Shown here piece after piece: positions 16,840-26,407 of a stretch of 64,000 nucleotides of DNA (position 1 is its first letter; every line of letters begins with the position of its first letter). The position numbers and the translations under genes were made by a program. The notes beneath the pieces were generated by a model that was not told where the DNA came from, ran no database searches, and saw only the letters and a program-made list of their open reading frames with translations. The stretch spans positions 3,581,222 through 3,645,221 of the forward strand of contig NZ_DS022276.1 of the NCBI RefSeq assembly GCF_000153725.1, read 5' to 3'. The stretch comes from Salipiger bermudensis HTCC2601. GTDB lineage: Bacteria > Pseudomonadota > Alphaproteobacteria > Rhodobacterales > Rhodobacteraceae.

Positions 16840-19203
16840 TCAGAACTCTGTCGAGACGGTCAGGCTGAAGTTCTGTTCGCGGTCCTCGTCTTCCTTGACC
16901 AGGGGACGCGAGAAGTTCAGCCGGAGCGGCCCGAGCGCGGAGTCCCAGAACACCGAGAAGCCGATCACGTGACGCAGGCTGAAATCCTCGTAGAGGATGT
17001 CGTTCGTTGTCGTCGACGTGGTCGCGTCATCAAGCCCCCAGACCGATCCCATGTCGTAGAACAGGCCGCCGGTGATGCCGTATTCATCCGGCAGACCGAT
17101 GGGGAATTCCGCTTCGAGCCGCATCACGGCGAAGTAGTTGCCGCCCAGCGAGTCGTCCACGTCCTCTGCGTCGTTGAATTCCCGCGGCCCGATGCCGCCG
17201 TACTCAAAGCCACGGAGCGTGGAGTCGTTCAGACGGAAGCGGTCGGTGACTCGGCTGCGGCCGCTGGTGTAGTTCAGCGCCCCGGCCTCGAAGGTGGCCC
17301 TCAGGGTGACTTCCTCGTTCCAGACGCGTTGCTGCGCAACGGCACGGAGGTTGGTCTCAATAAAGCTGGTATCGCCGCCGAGCCCGCCGAAATCCTGCCC
17401 GAACTCAAGCAGAACACCGGCGTTCGGATCAAGGCCGTCGCGCCGTGTGTCCCAGCTGAACGTGTAGCCGAGGCTGCTGTCCCAGCGCTCGCCGAGGTCT
17501 TCCTCGGCGCGGATGATCTGGCCGGCATCGCCGTCGTCGGTGTTGAGGATGTCGCTGTATTCCAGCGTGTAGCGCAGGCTGAGACGGCCGAAATCAGAAA
17601 CCGGGAAGCCGATGCTCGGACGGAAGACGCCGCGGCCGGTGTCGAACTCGGCATATTCCTGCTCGGTCGCGGAGTAGCTGGCGCCGAGGCCAAAGGTCAG
17701 GTCACGGCCGAGGAAGCGCGGCTCGACGAAGTTGAACGAGTAGTTGTTGTTGGTCGAGGCGGTGCTGACCCCGGCGGACAGACGCTGCCCGCGGCCAAGG
17801 AAGTTGCGTTCGCTGAAGGACAGCGACAGGCCCAGACCGTTCGAGGTCGAGTAGGAGCCGCCGAAACCGATCGAGCCGGTCGGCTGTTCCTCGACGTTGA
17901 CGTCGATGATCACCTGCTGCGGCGTGGTGCCTTCGCGGGCATTCACATCCGCCTCGGAGAAAAATCCCAGCGCGCGGATGCGCTCGGCGGATTGGCGGAT
18001 GGCGCGCGGATTGAACGGATCGCCTTCGACCGTGTCGAACTGCCGCCGCACGACGCGGTCGAGCGTGGTCGTGTTGCCCTCGATGTCGATGCGCTCGACG
18101 AAGATTCGCTCGCCGCGGGTCATCTCGAAGGCCACGTCGAGGGTCTGGGTGCGATCGTTGCGGGTGATGCGCGGATTGACCCGCACAAAGGTCAGCCCTT
18201 CCTGCACGCCGAGCCGCTCGAGACGCGCAATCTCGTTCTCGATCGTGGACGGAGAGTAGGTCTGGCCCGACTTCATCTTGATGGCGTCGCGGAACAGCAG
18301 GGTATCGACCTCGGGCAGATCGGACTGCACGCTGATCTCGCCGATATCGAACTGCTGCCCTTCCTCGATGTTGAAGGTCACGAAATACGCGTCGCGCTCC
18401 GAGGCCAGCTCGGTATTCACACCGGTGATGCGGAAGTCGACATAGCCGCGCGAGGCGTAGAAATCCTGCAGCAGCTGGCGGTCGAACTCGATCCGGTCGG
18501 CGATGAAGGTGTCCGCAGTGATGATCGCGCGCAGCAGGCCAGCCTGCTTGGTCTCGAGCACGCGGCGCAGACGGCGGTCGCTGAACTCGGTGTTGCCGAC
18601 AAAGGAGATGCGCTCGACCTCGGTGACGCCGCCTTCGAAGATCTCGTAGACCAGATCAACGCGGTTGTCCGAACGCCGGATCAGCTTGGGCGTCACCCGT
18701 GCTGCGATGCGACCCTGCTGGGTGTAGGCCTCGGCAATGGCATTGGCGTCCTGCTCGGCGGCACTCGGGCTGTAGACCCGGCGCGGCTGCGTGGCGACGA
18801 TGGCCGCGAGATCCTCGTCCTTGATCCGGCGGTTGCCTTCAAAGGCGATGCGGTTGATCGTCGGATATTCGGTGACGCGGATCACCAGCGTGTTGCCCTG
18901 CGGCACGATCTCGACCGTCTCGAACAGGCCGGAGGCGACGATCCGCTGATACGCCGCGTTCAGCTCGCCGCCCGAAACCTGTGCCCCGCGCGCGATGCCC
19001 GCATAGCTGAGGATGGTGCCGGCCTCGATCCGCTGGTTGCCCTCGATCGAGACGTTGCTGAAAGAGAAGGTCTGGGCTTGGGACGGCACCGGGAGCGCCG
19101 TGAAAGCCACTGATATTGCGACAGAAAGCGCCGCTAGCGAGCTGCCAATTTTAAGATTGCGCGCGCCACGCAGGAGGCTGGCCCCTGAAAGCCCTTGGGT
19201 CAT
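16840..19203 (-). CDS. bamA: Outer membrane protein assembly factor BamA
   Basis: The 787-aa outer membrane insertase has a signal peptide to about residue 43 (PVPSQA), five POTRA domains from about 44 to 430 beginning FSFSNVSIEGNQRIEAGT, and a C-terminal 16-strand barrel. The barrel includes GGSYSTSNGLGLSLSFSERN, the RGFEYGGIGPRE region of the lid loop (VRGF/Y-like) and the final strand ending STEF with the C-terminal Phe recognised by Bam. Its position between rseP and skp is the conserved order. A 41-aa membrane peptide gene lies directly upstream. Confidence 0.97.
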   Translation of the reverse strand: MTQGLSGASLLRGARNLKIGSSLAALSVAISVAFTALPVPSQAQTFSFSNVSIEGNQRIEAGTILSYAGIARGAQVSGGELNAAYQRIVASGLFETVEIVPQGNTLVIRVTEYPTINRIAFEGNRRIKDEDLAAIVATQPRRVYSPSAAEQDANAIAEAYTQQGRIAARVTPKLIRRSDNRVDLVYEIFEGGVTEVERISFVGNTEFSDRRLRRVLETKQAGLLRAIITADTFIADRIEFDRQLLQDFYASRGYVDFRITGVNTELASERDAYFVTFNIEEGQQFDIGEISVQSDLPEVDTLLFRDAIKMKSGQTYSPSTIENEIARLERLGVQEGLTFVRVNPRITRNDRTQTLDVAFEMTRGERIFVERIDIEGNTTTLDRVVRRQFDTVEGDPFNPRAIRQSAERIRALGFFSEADVNAREGTTPQQVIIDVNVEEQPTGSIGFGGSYSTSNGLGLSLSFSERNFLGRGQRLSAGVSTASTNNNYSFNFVEPRFLGRDLTFGLGASYSATEQEYAEFDTGRGVFRPSIGFPVSDFGRLSLRYTLEYSDILNTDDGDAGQIIRAEEDLGERWDSSLGYTFSWDTRRDGLDPNAGVLLEFGQDFGGLGGDTSFIETNLRAVAQQRVWNEEVTLRATFEAGALNYTSGRSRVTDRFRLNDSTLRGFEYGGIGPREFNDAEDVDDSLGGNYFAVMRLEAEFPIGLPDEYGITGGLFYDMGSVWGLDDATTSTTTNDILYEDFSLRHVIGFSVFWDSALGPLRLNFSRPLVKEDEDREQNFSLTVSTEF

Positions 19204-19283
19204 CCTTCAATCCACTCCGCCTTTATTTTTCAACGTGAGTATCGGGATTGAAGTACCTTGTCAAAAGCCGAAACGGCCCGTTT

Positions 19284-19409
19284 TCAGAGCGATCCCAGAA
19301 AGGCGCCCAAATACAACGCGCCCGCAATCGCGAGGACGCTGAGAACGCGATCCAGGTTGATCATGACGAGCAGGCCGAGGCCGCGATATCCGGTTTGAAG
19401 CGTGTGCAT
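19284..19409 (-). CDS. Small membrane protein between rseP and bamA
   Basis: A 41-codon frame encodes MHTLQTGYRGLGLLVMINLD then RVLSVLAIAGALYLGAFLGSL. Residues 22-40 form one hydrophobic helix preceded by an amphipathic GLGLLVMINLDR segment. The frame fills a gap of 326 bp between rseP and bamA on the same strand. The start may be ATG 19409 or the internal ATG 16 codons in; the ribosome site is weak. I do not recognise a named family, but a short helix with charged N-terminus at this locus is compatible with a small envelope-assembly accessory peptide. Confidence 0.55.
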   Translation of the reverse strand: MHTLQTGYRGLGLLVMINLDRVLSVLAIAGALYLGAFLGSL

Positions 19410-19529
19410 GGTGGTCCAGCCGGTTTCCAGAAATTGGTTTCCGAACCGTTCCTAGCCCCCCATTGCGGCTGTTTTGCGGCATAGCCCGCACGAAAACGCG
19501 GCGTCGGTTTCCGTGCGGGAGACTGTCCC

Positions 19530-20873
19530 TCAGGGACAGAAGAGATCGTTGGTCAGCGCAAAGGTCATCAGCGACAGAATCAGGACCAGGCCGATGGACA
19601 TCAGCACGTTCAGCGCCTTGTCCGAAGGCGGCTTGCCGGTCACCGCTTCCCAGGCGTGGAACACGAGGTGGCCGCCGTCGAGCACCGGCACCGGGAACAG
19701 GTTCAGCAGGCCCACCGCAGTAGACAGCACCGCGATGAAGGTGATGAAGCTCTGGCCGCCCTGGCTCGCCATCGCGCCACTGGTCTGGGCGATGCCGATC
19801 GGCCCCGACAGGTTGCACGACGAGATGTTGCCGATCACCATGTTCCACAGCCCCGAGAGCGAGCCCGAGATGATGTTGCCGGTGCGCTCCACGCCACCGA
19901 GGAAGGCATCGACCGGGCCGATCATGCTGGTCGCCGGCTCGAAGGCCAGACCGCCGACGATGCCGATGCGATAGACGGTGTGATAGCCCCCCTCGGGCAG
20001 CGGCTCGTCGGTGCGCTTGGGAGTCATCTCGAGTTCGAGCGTCTCGCCCTCGCGCCACACCGTCAGAGCAAGCGGAGCACCCTCGGAGCCCTCGACCTTT
20101 TGCTTCAGCTGCTCGAAGGCGAAAGCGGGTTCGCCGTCGATGTTGAGGATAATGTCCCCCGGCTCGAGCCCGGCCTCGTTTGCAGCGGAGCGCGGCACGA
20201 TTTGGGTCGCCAGCGGCGGATAGACGTACGGCCCGTCGACCTCGAGCTGCTGGCCGTCGCGCGAGACGGTATAGGGCAGCACCGGCTCGTGCGGGAGGCC
20301 CTGCATGAAAGTCTCGAAGCCCTCGGCATCGTCGAAGGACGGCATCGGCGCACCGTTGATGGCGAGGATCTCGTCGCCCTCGCGCAATTCCTGCGCCACC
20401 GGCAGCGCCCGCAGATCCCCCACGGTGAAGGGCTCGGTCACCCTGCCCTGCACCATGAAGAGCCCGGTAAAAATCAGGATCGTCAGTGCGAAGTTGAACA
20501 CCGGACCGGCGGCCACGGTTGCGGCCCGGGCCCAGAGCGGTGCGCCGTTCATGGTCCGCCGGCGCTCGGCCTCGGACATGTGCGCGAGGCTGTCGAGATC
20601 GGCCCCGCCGCTGGCATTGGCGTCACCCTTGAACTTGACGTAGCCGCCGAAGGGCAGCGCGGCGATCTGCCACTTGGTGCCGCGCTTGTCGTAGCGGGAG
20701 TAGATCACAGGCCCGAAGCCGAGCGAGAACACATCCGCATCGATCCCGGACCAGCGCCCGACGATGTAATGGCCGTATTCATGGATGGCCACGATCACCG
20801 AAAGCGCCACGACGAAGGCGACGAGCGTATATATCACGCCTCCGAATTGCGGGATCAGCTGCGCTAGGTCCAA
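19530..20873 (-). CDS. rseP: Site-2 zinc metalloprotease RseP
   Basis: The 447-aa intramembrane protease (MmpA/RseP) cleaves anti-sigma factors and signal peptide remnants in the inner membrane. The zinc motif HEYGH is at residues 31-35 in the first membrane helix, with the third ligand in PVLDGGH near residue 400. A PDZ domain with LEPGDIILNIDGEPAFAFEQL lies between them. Four membrane segments are visible (about 12-35, 120-140, 375-400, 425-445). It is five bases downstream of dxr in the cdsA-dxr-rseP-bamA series. Confidence 0.96.
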   Translation of the reverse strand: MDLAQLIPQFGGVIYTLVAFVVALSVIVAIHEYGHYIVGRWSGIDADVFSLGFGPVIYSRYDKRGTKWQIAALPFGGYVKFKGDANASGGADLDSLAHMSEAERRRTMNGAPLWARAATVAAGPVFNFALTILIFTGLFMVQGRVTEPFTVGDLRALPVAQELREGDEILAINGAPMPSFDDAEGFETFMQGLPHEPVLPYTVSRDGQQLEVDGPYVYPPLATQIVPRSAANEAGLEPGDIILNIDGEPAFAFEQLKQKVEGSEGAPLALTVWREGETLELEMTPKRTDEPLPEGGYHTVYRIGIVGGLAFEPATSMIGPVDAFLGGVERTGNIISGSLSGLWNMVIGNISSCNLSGPIGIAQTSGAMASQGGQSFITFIAVLSTAVGLLNLFPVPVLDGGHLVFHAWEAVTGKPPSDKALNVLMSIGLVLILSLMTFALTNDLFCP

Positions 20874-20878
20874 AAGCT

Positions 20879-22051
20879 CTACCTCTCACTTATTTTCATT
20901 ATCTCGTCCGCGGTCCTACGGGCGAGATGGTCAGCCGCAAGCACGTTATCAAGATCGATACGGGCCGCAATAAGGCCACTTTGGGCAGACACACGCTGAA
21001 GTGTTTCCTCGACCACCTCGGCCATCTGCTGGAAACCGATGCGCTTTGCGATGAAGGCGTCGAGGGCGCGCTCCTTGGCGGCGTTGAACACCGCGCCCGA
21101 AAGCCCACCCGCCTGCATCACCTCGCGCGCCAGACGCAGCGCCGGCCACCGGATCTCGCAGGCCTCGCGGAACGTGAACTGCCCCATCTTGACCAGATCG
21201 AGCCGCTCGACCGGCAGCGCCAGCCGACGCGGATGGTGCAGCGCGAAGCCGATGGCATGGCGCATGTCGGGCGGACCCACATGCGCCATCAGCGCGCCGT
21301 CGTTGAAACCGACCAGCGCATGGATCATCGATTCAGGGTGCACCAGCACCTCGATGAGCCCCGGGTCGATGTCGAAGAATTCCTTGGTCTCGATCAGCTC
21401 GAGCGCCTTGTTGAACATCGAGGCGCTGTCGATGGTGATGCGCTGCCCCATGTCCCAGTTGGGATGGGTCGCGGCCTGCTCGGGCGTCGCCGTCGCCAGC
21501 TTCTCGAGCGGCCAGTCGCGAAAGGCGCCGCCGCTGGCGGTGATGATCACCCGCTCGACGGCGCTCAGATCCTCGCCGATCAGCGCCTGGAACACCGCCG
21601 AATGCTCGCTGTCCACCGGCAGCACCGCGCCGCCATGGGCGCGCGCCGTCTGCATCACCAGCGGGCCCGCGCAGACCATGCTTTCCTTGTTGGCAAGCGC
21701 CAGAGACGCACCCTGCTCGAGTGCGGCCAGCCCGGGCGGCAGCCCCGCCGCGCCGACGATGGCCGACATCACCCAATCGGCCGGGCGGTGTGCCGCCTCG
21801 ACCAGCGCGGTCTCACCAGCCGCGGCTTCGACACCGCTGCCCGCCAGCCGCTCGCGCAGTTCAGGCAGCAGCGACGGATCGGCGGTAACGGCAATTTCGG
21901 CCTTCAGCGCGCGGGCGTCCTCGGCCAGCTGCGCGATATTGCGCCCGCCGCTCAGTGCCACCACGTGGTAGGCCTCGGGGTCGCGCTTGATCAGGTCGAT
22001 GGTGTTCTGCCCGATGGAGCCGGTGGCTCCGAAAATCGAGATCCGTCTCAT
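20879..22051 (-). CDS. dxr: 1-deoxy-D-xylulose 5-phosphate reductoisomerase
   Basis: The 390-aa enzyme converts DXP to MEP with NADPH, the committed step of the non-mevalonate isoprenoid route. The Rossmann motif IFGATGSIGQNT is at residues 6-17, the metal and substrate segment ITASGGAFRD and the flexible-loop region HPNWDMGQRITIDSASMFNK follow, and KALELIETKEFF is conserved. It overlaps cdsA by four bases and feeds the isoprenoid used by UppS two genes upstream in the same operon. Confidence 0.97.
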   Translation of the reverse strand: MRRISIFGATGSIGQNTIDLIKRDPEAYHVVALSGGRNIAQLAEDARALKAEIAVTADPSLLPELRERLAGSGVEAAAGETALVEAAHRPADWVMSAIVGAAGLPPGLAALEQGASLALANKESMVCAGPLVMQTARAHGGAVLPVDSEHSAVFQALIGEDLSAVERVIITASGGAFRDWPLEKLATATPEQAATHPNWDMGQRITIDSASMFNKALELIETKEFFDIDPGLIEVLVHPESMIHALVGFNDGALMAHVGPPDMRHAIGFALHHPRRLALPVERLDLVKMGQFTFREACEIRWPALRLAREVMQAGGLSGAVFNAAKERALDAFIAKRIGFQQMAEVVEETLQRVSAQSGLIAARIDLDNVLAADHLARRTADEIMKISER

Positions 22052-22836
22052 TCAAGCCCCGGCGGAAAGTCCACGATCTGGCCCGCGATCAGCAGGAACA
22101 GCGCCGCGCCCAGCATCCCGTCGAAGCGATCGAGAAGGCCGCCATGGCCCGGCAGCAGGTTCGAGCTGTCCTTAACCCCGGCCCGGCGCTTGATCGTGCT
22201 CTCGGCCATGTCGCCGATCTGGCTCGCCATCGAGATCGCGATGGAGATGCCCATGAGGCCAAGCCCGGCATGGGTGGTGCCGGCAAAGATCAGCCCGACG
22301 ACCGCTGCGCCGACCCAGCCGGCGATGGCGCCGGACCAGGTCTTCTTGGGGCTGACACGCGGCCAGAGCTTCGGCCCGCCGATCGAGCGCCCGGCGAAGT
22401 AGCCGCCGATATCGGTGATCACCACGACGCAGACCAGCCAGAGCATCCAGATCAGCCCGAAATCGCTGCGCAGCTTCATAAATCCGTAACCCGCGAGCAA
22501 TATCATCGCGGTGAAGACGGCAAAGGTCACGCCGCCGCGCTCCATCCGACCGAACCCCGCCATCGACGGCAGCAGCAGCAGCGGCAACGCGAAGGCAGGC
22601 GGCAGGTAGGGCGTGGCCAGGGCGCAGAGCCCCGCCAGAACGCCGAGGATGTTGGCAGACTTGTCGCGCGCAGTGTCGACCATGCGCACAAGCTCCCAGA
22701 CCATGATGCCGCAGGCGAGCGAGATGAAGGCCCGCCAGGCGATCCCGCCGATCCACACCGCGGCCAGCGCCAAGGCAATCAGCACCGCCGCCGAGAGCAC
22801 CCGGGGCTTGAGGTCGGTCCATCTTGAGCTGGTCAT
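22048..22836 (-). CDS. cdsA: Phosphatidate cytidylyltransferase
   Basis: The 262-aa integral membrane enzyme makes CDP-diacylglycerol from phosphatidate and CTP. It has about seven hydrophobic helices and the CDS signature near the C-terminus, SQIGDMAESTIKRRAGVKDS followed by NLLPGHGGLLDRFDGML, with the conserved acidic residues. PKKTWSGAIAGW is the second conserved block. It overlaps uppS and dxr by four bases on each side. Confidence 0.96.
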   Translation of the reverse strand: MTSSRWTDLKPRVLSAAVLIALALAAVWIGGIAWRAFISLACGIMVWELVRMVDTARDKSANILGVLAGLCALATPYLPPAFALPLLLLPSMAGFGRMERGGVTFAVFTAMILLAGYGFMKLRSDFGLIWMLWLVCVVVITDIGGYFAGRSIGGPKLWPRVSPKKTWSGAIAGWVGAAVVGLIFAGTTHAGLGLMGISIAISMASQIGDMAESTIKRRAGVKDSSNLLPGHGGLLDRFDGMLGAALFLLIAGQIVDFPPGLE

Positions 22837-23558
22837 GCCTTCACGCCTCCGTAACGGCGTTCGCGTGAGCCGTAGGCACTCACCAGAGAGCCGAACTCAT
22901 CGGCGCTGAAATCGGGCCAGAGCGTGTCGACGAACTCGTACTCCGCATAGGCCGATTGCCAGAGCAGGAAGTTCGAGATTCGCGCCTCGCCGCTGGTGCG
23001 GATCACCAGATCGGGATCGGGCAGCACGCAGGTATCGAGGTATTTCGGCAGCGTCTCCTCGTCGACGCTTGCCGGATCGAGCCGGCCCGCCGCGACGTCC
23101 TCGGCAAGGCGCTTGGTGGCGCGGGCCACCTCGTCACGGCCACCGTAGTTGATCGCGATGGTGAGGTTCACCCCGGTGCAACCGGCGGTCAGCTGCTCGA
23201 GCTCGTCCATGAGCGTCACCAGCTTGCTATCGAGTCGCACCCGATCACCGATGAAGCGCACCCGCACGTTCTCGCCCAGAAGCGAGCGCGCCTCCTTGGT
23301 GATGTAGCGCCGGAACAGGCTCATCAGGCCCGCGACCTCGGACTGGGTGCGTTTCCAGTTCTCGGTGGAGAAGGCGAAGATCGTCACGTAGCCCACGCCC
23401 AGATCCGGGCAGGCCTCGACGATCTCCCGGACACGCTTGGCCCCGGCATGGTGGCCAAAGAGCCGCGGACGACCCCGGCGCTGTGCCCAGCGACCGTTGC
23501 CGTCCATGATGATCGCCACATGACGCGGACCGGCGCCATCGCGGATCGGTTTGGGCAT
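22833..23558 (-). CDS. uppS: Undecaprenyl diphosphate synthase
   Basis: The 241-aa cis-prenyltransferase makes the C55 lipid carrier for peptidoglycan and polysaccharide synthesis. IIMDGNGRWA carries the catalytic Asp; GYVTIFAFSTENW and the C-terminal RTSGEARISNFLLWQSAYAE motif with the pyrophosphate-binding Arg residues are intact. It lies 40 bp downstream of frr on the minus strand and overlaps cdsA by four bases. Confidence 0.97.
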   Translation of the reverse strand: MPKPIRDGAGPRHVAIIMDGNGRWAQRRGRPRLFGHHAGAKRVREIVEACPDLGVGYVTIFAFSTENWKRTQSEVAGLMSLFRRYITKEARSLLGENVRVRFIGDRVRLDSKLVTLMDELEQLTAGCTGVNLTIAINYGGRDEVARATKRLAEDVAAGRLDPASVDEETLPKYLDTCVLPDPDLVIRTSGEARISNFLLWQSAYAEYEFVDTLWPDFSADEFGSLVSAYGSRERRYGGVKA

Positions 23559-23598
23559 GTAAGGCCCCTCCCTTTGCCTCTGGCGCCGCCGGTCGGGC

Positions 23599-24162
23599 TC
23601 AGACCTGCATGATCTCTTCCTGCTTGGTCTCGAGCGACTGATCGACCTTCTTGATGTAGGCGTCGGTCAGCTCCTGAACCTCGGTCTCCCAGAACTTCTG
23701 GTCGTCTTCGGACATGCCGTCGGCCTTGGCCTTCTTGATCTGGTCCATGCCGTCGCGGCGCACGTTGCGCACCGCCACGCGGGCGTGCTCGGCATATTGG
23801 CCCGCAACCTTGCCCAGCTCGCGGCGGCGTTCCTCGTTGAGCTCGGGGATCGGCAGCATGATGATGGTGCCGTTCATCTGGGGGTTGATCCCAAGGCCCG
23901 ACTCGCGGATCGCCTTCTCGACCTTGTTCACCAGGCCCTTGTCCCAGACATTGATGGTGACCATGCGCGGCTCGGGCACGTTCACCGTGCCGACCTGGTT
24001 GATCGGCGTCATCTGGCCATAGGCTTCGACCTGCACCGGCTCGAGCATCGAGGCCGAGGCGCGGCCGGTACGGAGCGATGCGAATTCGGTGCGCAGGTTC
24101 GCCATGGCGCCATCCATGCGGCGCTTCAGATCGTCGGTATCGAGTTCGAAATCTTCTGACAT
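23599..24162 (-). CDS. frr: Ribosome recycling factor
   Basis: The 187-aa protein splits post-termination ribosomes together with EF-G. The long helical bundle segments ([40 protein letters not shown]) and the central [18 protein letters not shown] motif are characteristic, and the length is standard. In many bacteria frr follows pyrH directly; here pyrH is 2.4 kb away because the plus-strand ktrA-ktrB pair lies between them. Confidence 0.97.
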   Translation of the reverse strand: MSEDFELDTDDLKRRMDGAMANLRTEFASLRTGRASASMLEPVQVEAYGQMTPINQVGTVNVPEPRMVTINVWDKGLVNKVEKAIRESGLGINPQMNGTIIMLPIPELNEERRRELGKVAGQYAEHARVAVRNVRRDGMDQIKKAKADGMSEDDQKFWETEVQELTDAYIKKVDQSLETKQEEIMQV

Positions 24163-24334
24163 GTTGGTCTGCCCGCTCAGGTGTTTTTCGTTCCGACCGC
24201 TTTCTAAGGCAGGAAACCCCGGATGTATAGCGGTTTGCGGTGCGACCCCGGTGCTCGGTCCGGCTCTCTTGACTTGGCCACGACCCGGTGAAACCGTCCC
24301 GCGTCAGGACAGCGCCCATACGAAGGAGAGCCGC

Positions 24335-24997
24335 TTGCCTCGCTCCCACTCCACCTTTGTCGTGATCGGTCTCGGCGCCTTTGGCAGCACCGTCGCGCAG
24401 GAACTCGCCCGTTTCGGAAACCATGTCATGGGCGTCGATTCCGACGAGAAACTGGTCGCCCGGATGGCCGATACACTCACCGCCACGGCGATTCTCGACA
24501 CCACCGACGAGACCGCCATGCGGGAGGCGGGAATCGACCAGTACGACGTGGCGCTCTGCGCCATCGGGTCCGACATCCAGTCGAGCATCCTGACCACGAT
24601 GAACCTGCGGTTGCTCGGGCTCGACCGGATCTGGGTCAAGGCGGCCAACCGCACCCACCACCGGATCCTGTCGAAACTGGGCGCCGACCGGGTGATCCTG
24701 CCCGAGCAGGAGATGGGCCGCCACACGGCGCAGATGCTGAACAACCCGGCGATGAAGGACTATGTCAGCCTCGGCAATGGCTACAGCGTGGTCAACATCC
24801 TGCTGCCCGAGCGGCTCGACGGGGCGGCGATTTCGGATCTGACGCTCACTGAACGCCCCGACCTGCGGCTTCTGGGGGTGATGCGCGGCACCGAGTTCCG
24901 CGACTGCAGCAACCCGGCCGCGACCTTGCAGAAGGACGACCGGCTTCTGGTCCTGGGCAAGCGCGGAGACCTGCGGGCCTTCGGCGAAGAGCTCTGA
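24335..24997 (+). CDS. ktrA: Potassium uptake regulator KtrA (TrkA family)
   Basis: The 220-aa cytoplasmic RCK protein gates the KtrB channel in response to nucleotides. The Rossmann motif VIGLGAFGSTVAQELARFG lies near residues 10-28; DSDEKLV ends the NAD(H)/ATP site, and a C-terminal TrkA_C domain follows from about 140. The start is a TTG at 24335 with AAGGAGAG upstream, giving the usual KtrA length; the in-frame ATG at 24089 would read through the frr start region. ktrB begins five bases after its stop. Confidence 0.9.
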   Translation: MPRSHSTFVVIGLGAFGSTVAQELARFGNHVMGVDSDEKLVARMADTLTATAILDTTDETAMREAGIDQYDVALCAIGSDIQSSILTTMNLRLLGLDRIWVKAANRTHHRILSKLGADRVILPEQEMGRHTAQMLNNPAMKDYVSLGNGYSVVNILLPERLDGAAISDLTLTERPDLRLLGVMRGTEFRDCSNPAATLQKDDRLLVLGKRGDLRAFGEEL

Positions 24998-25002
24998 TCC
25001 CG

Positions 25003-26358
25003 GTGGCGTTCGGCCTCAGCGTCTCGCGGCAGCGCCTTGCGCGCCGGCTGCTGCATGTCTCGCCGCCGCTGAGCCTCGCGGCGCTCTATTTCGTCTTCAC
25101 CGTGCTGGGGGCGCTGAGCTTCAAGCTGCCCGGCGCCACTCTGGTGCCGATGACATGGTCCGAGGCCTTCTTCACCGCCACGTCGGCGGTGACGGTGACC
25201 GGGCTGTCGGTCGTCGATCCGGTGGGCGCGTTCACCATGTTCGGCGAGGCGGTGCTGATGGTGCTGATCCAGCTCGGCGGCTTGGGTCTGATGACCTTCG
25301 CCGTGCTGGTGCTTGCTGCGCTGCGCGTGCCGGTTGGGCTCACAGGGCAGATCTACCTGCGCGAGGAACTGAACCAGAGCTCGCTCCACCGGCTGATGCG
25401 GCTGGTGAAGCGGATCTTCCAGGTGGTGCTGATCTGCGAGCTGCTGGGCGCGGCGCTCTTGGCAGTGAGCTTCGTGCCGATGCTGGGGCTCGGGCGCGGC
25501 CTCTGGGTGGCGCTGTTCCACTCGGTCTCGGCCTTCAACAATGCCGGTTTCTCGACCTTCTCCTCCGGCCTCGAGCCCTTCGCCGGCGACCCGGTGGTGA
25601 ACGTCGTGATCCCGCTGCTCTTCATCGTCGGCGGCATCGGCTACGTGGTGATCGACGACATCGCCCGGCTGCGCCGCTGGTCGCGGTTCTCGCTCCACAC
25701 CAAGATCATGCTGACCGGCAGCGCCGCGCTGATCCTCTGGGGCTGGGGCGCCTTCGCGGCGCTCGAATGGCACAACCCCGAGACGCTGGGGCAGTTCGAC
25801 AGCCCGTGGCTGCGGATCATGGTAGCGTGGTTCCAGGGCGTAACGCCGCGCACCGCCGGCTTCAACACCGTCGACGTGGCCGGCATGCATGACAGCACCG
25901 CGCTGATGGTGATCTCGCTGATGCTGATCGGTGGCGGTCCGACCTCCACCGCGGGCGGAATCAAGGTGACCACCTTCGTGGTAATGTGCCTCGCCACCGT
26001 GGCCTTCTTCCAGCGCCGTACCCAGCTCAACGCCTTCGGACGCTCGATCGGCCTGCCGGAGGTGCTCAAGGTCATGGCGCTCACCGCGATCAGCGTGGTG
26101 CTGGTGTTCATCGGCGTGTTCATCCTGAGCGCCACCCAGGAGGGCCATTTCCTCGACGTCTGCTTCGAGGTCGCCTCGGCCTTCGGCACGGTCGGTCTGT
26201 CGCGCGGCTTCACCGGAGAGCTGACCGAACCGGGACGCGTGGTCATCATGGCGATCATGTTCATCGGCCGCGTGGGCCCTTTGACGCTGGGCTATTTCCT
26301 CGCCACCCGCTCAGTCCCCCGGGTCCGCTTTCCCGAGGGCCGGATCCATCTGGGGTGA
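25003..26358 (+). CDS. ktrB: Potassium channel-type transporter KtrB/TrkH
   Basis: The 451-aa membrane protein has four M1-P-M2 repeats of the SKT superfamily. The four selectivity loops are visible: TVTGLSVV, FNNAGFSTF, TPRTAGFNTV and FGTVGLSRG, each with the conserved Gly. It forms the K+ pathway and pairs with the KtrA protein encoded directly upstream. GTG at 25003 is the most likely start. The operon faces pyrH convergently across a 223-bp gap that holds a pair of repeat elements. Confidence 0.93.
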   Translation: MAFGLSVSRQRLARRLLHVSPPLSLAALYFVFTVLGALSFKLPGATLVPMTWSEAFFTATSAVTVTGLSVVDPVGAFTMFGEAVLMVLIQLGGLGLMTFAVLVLAALRVPVGLTGQIYLREELNQSSLHRLMRLVKRIFQVVLICELLGAALLAVSFVPMLGLGRGLWVALFHSVSAFNNAGFSTFSSGLEPFAGDPVVNVVIPLLFIVGGIGYVVIDDIARLRRWSRFSLHTKIMLTGSAALILWGWGAFAALEWHNPETLGQFDSPWLRIMVAWFQGVTPRTAGFNTVDVAGMHDSTALMVISLMLIGGGPTSTAGGIKVTTFVVMCLATVAFFQRRTQLNAFGRSIGLPEVLKVMALTAISVVLVFIGVFILSATQEGHFLDVCFEVASAFGTVGLSRGFTGELTEPGRVVIMAIMFIGRVGPLTLGYFLATRSVPRVRFPEGRIHLG

Positions 26359-26407
26359 ACGATTGCGCCGCGCCCTGTCCCGGCGCGGCCCTTCCCGGCA
26401 GGCGCGG

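Noticed and set aside
16627-19113. An 828-codon open frame antisense to bamA
   Set aside because: bamA on the minus strand is fully supported by POTRA and barrel motifs; the antisense frame has only composition-driven sequence.
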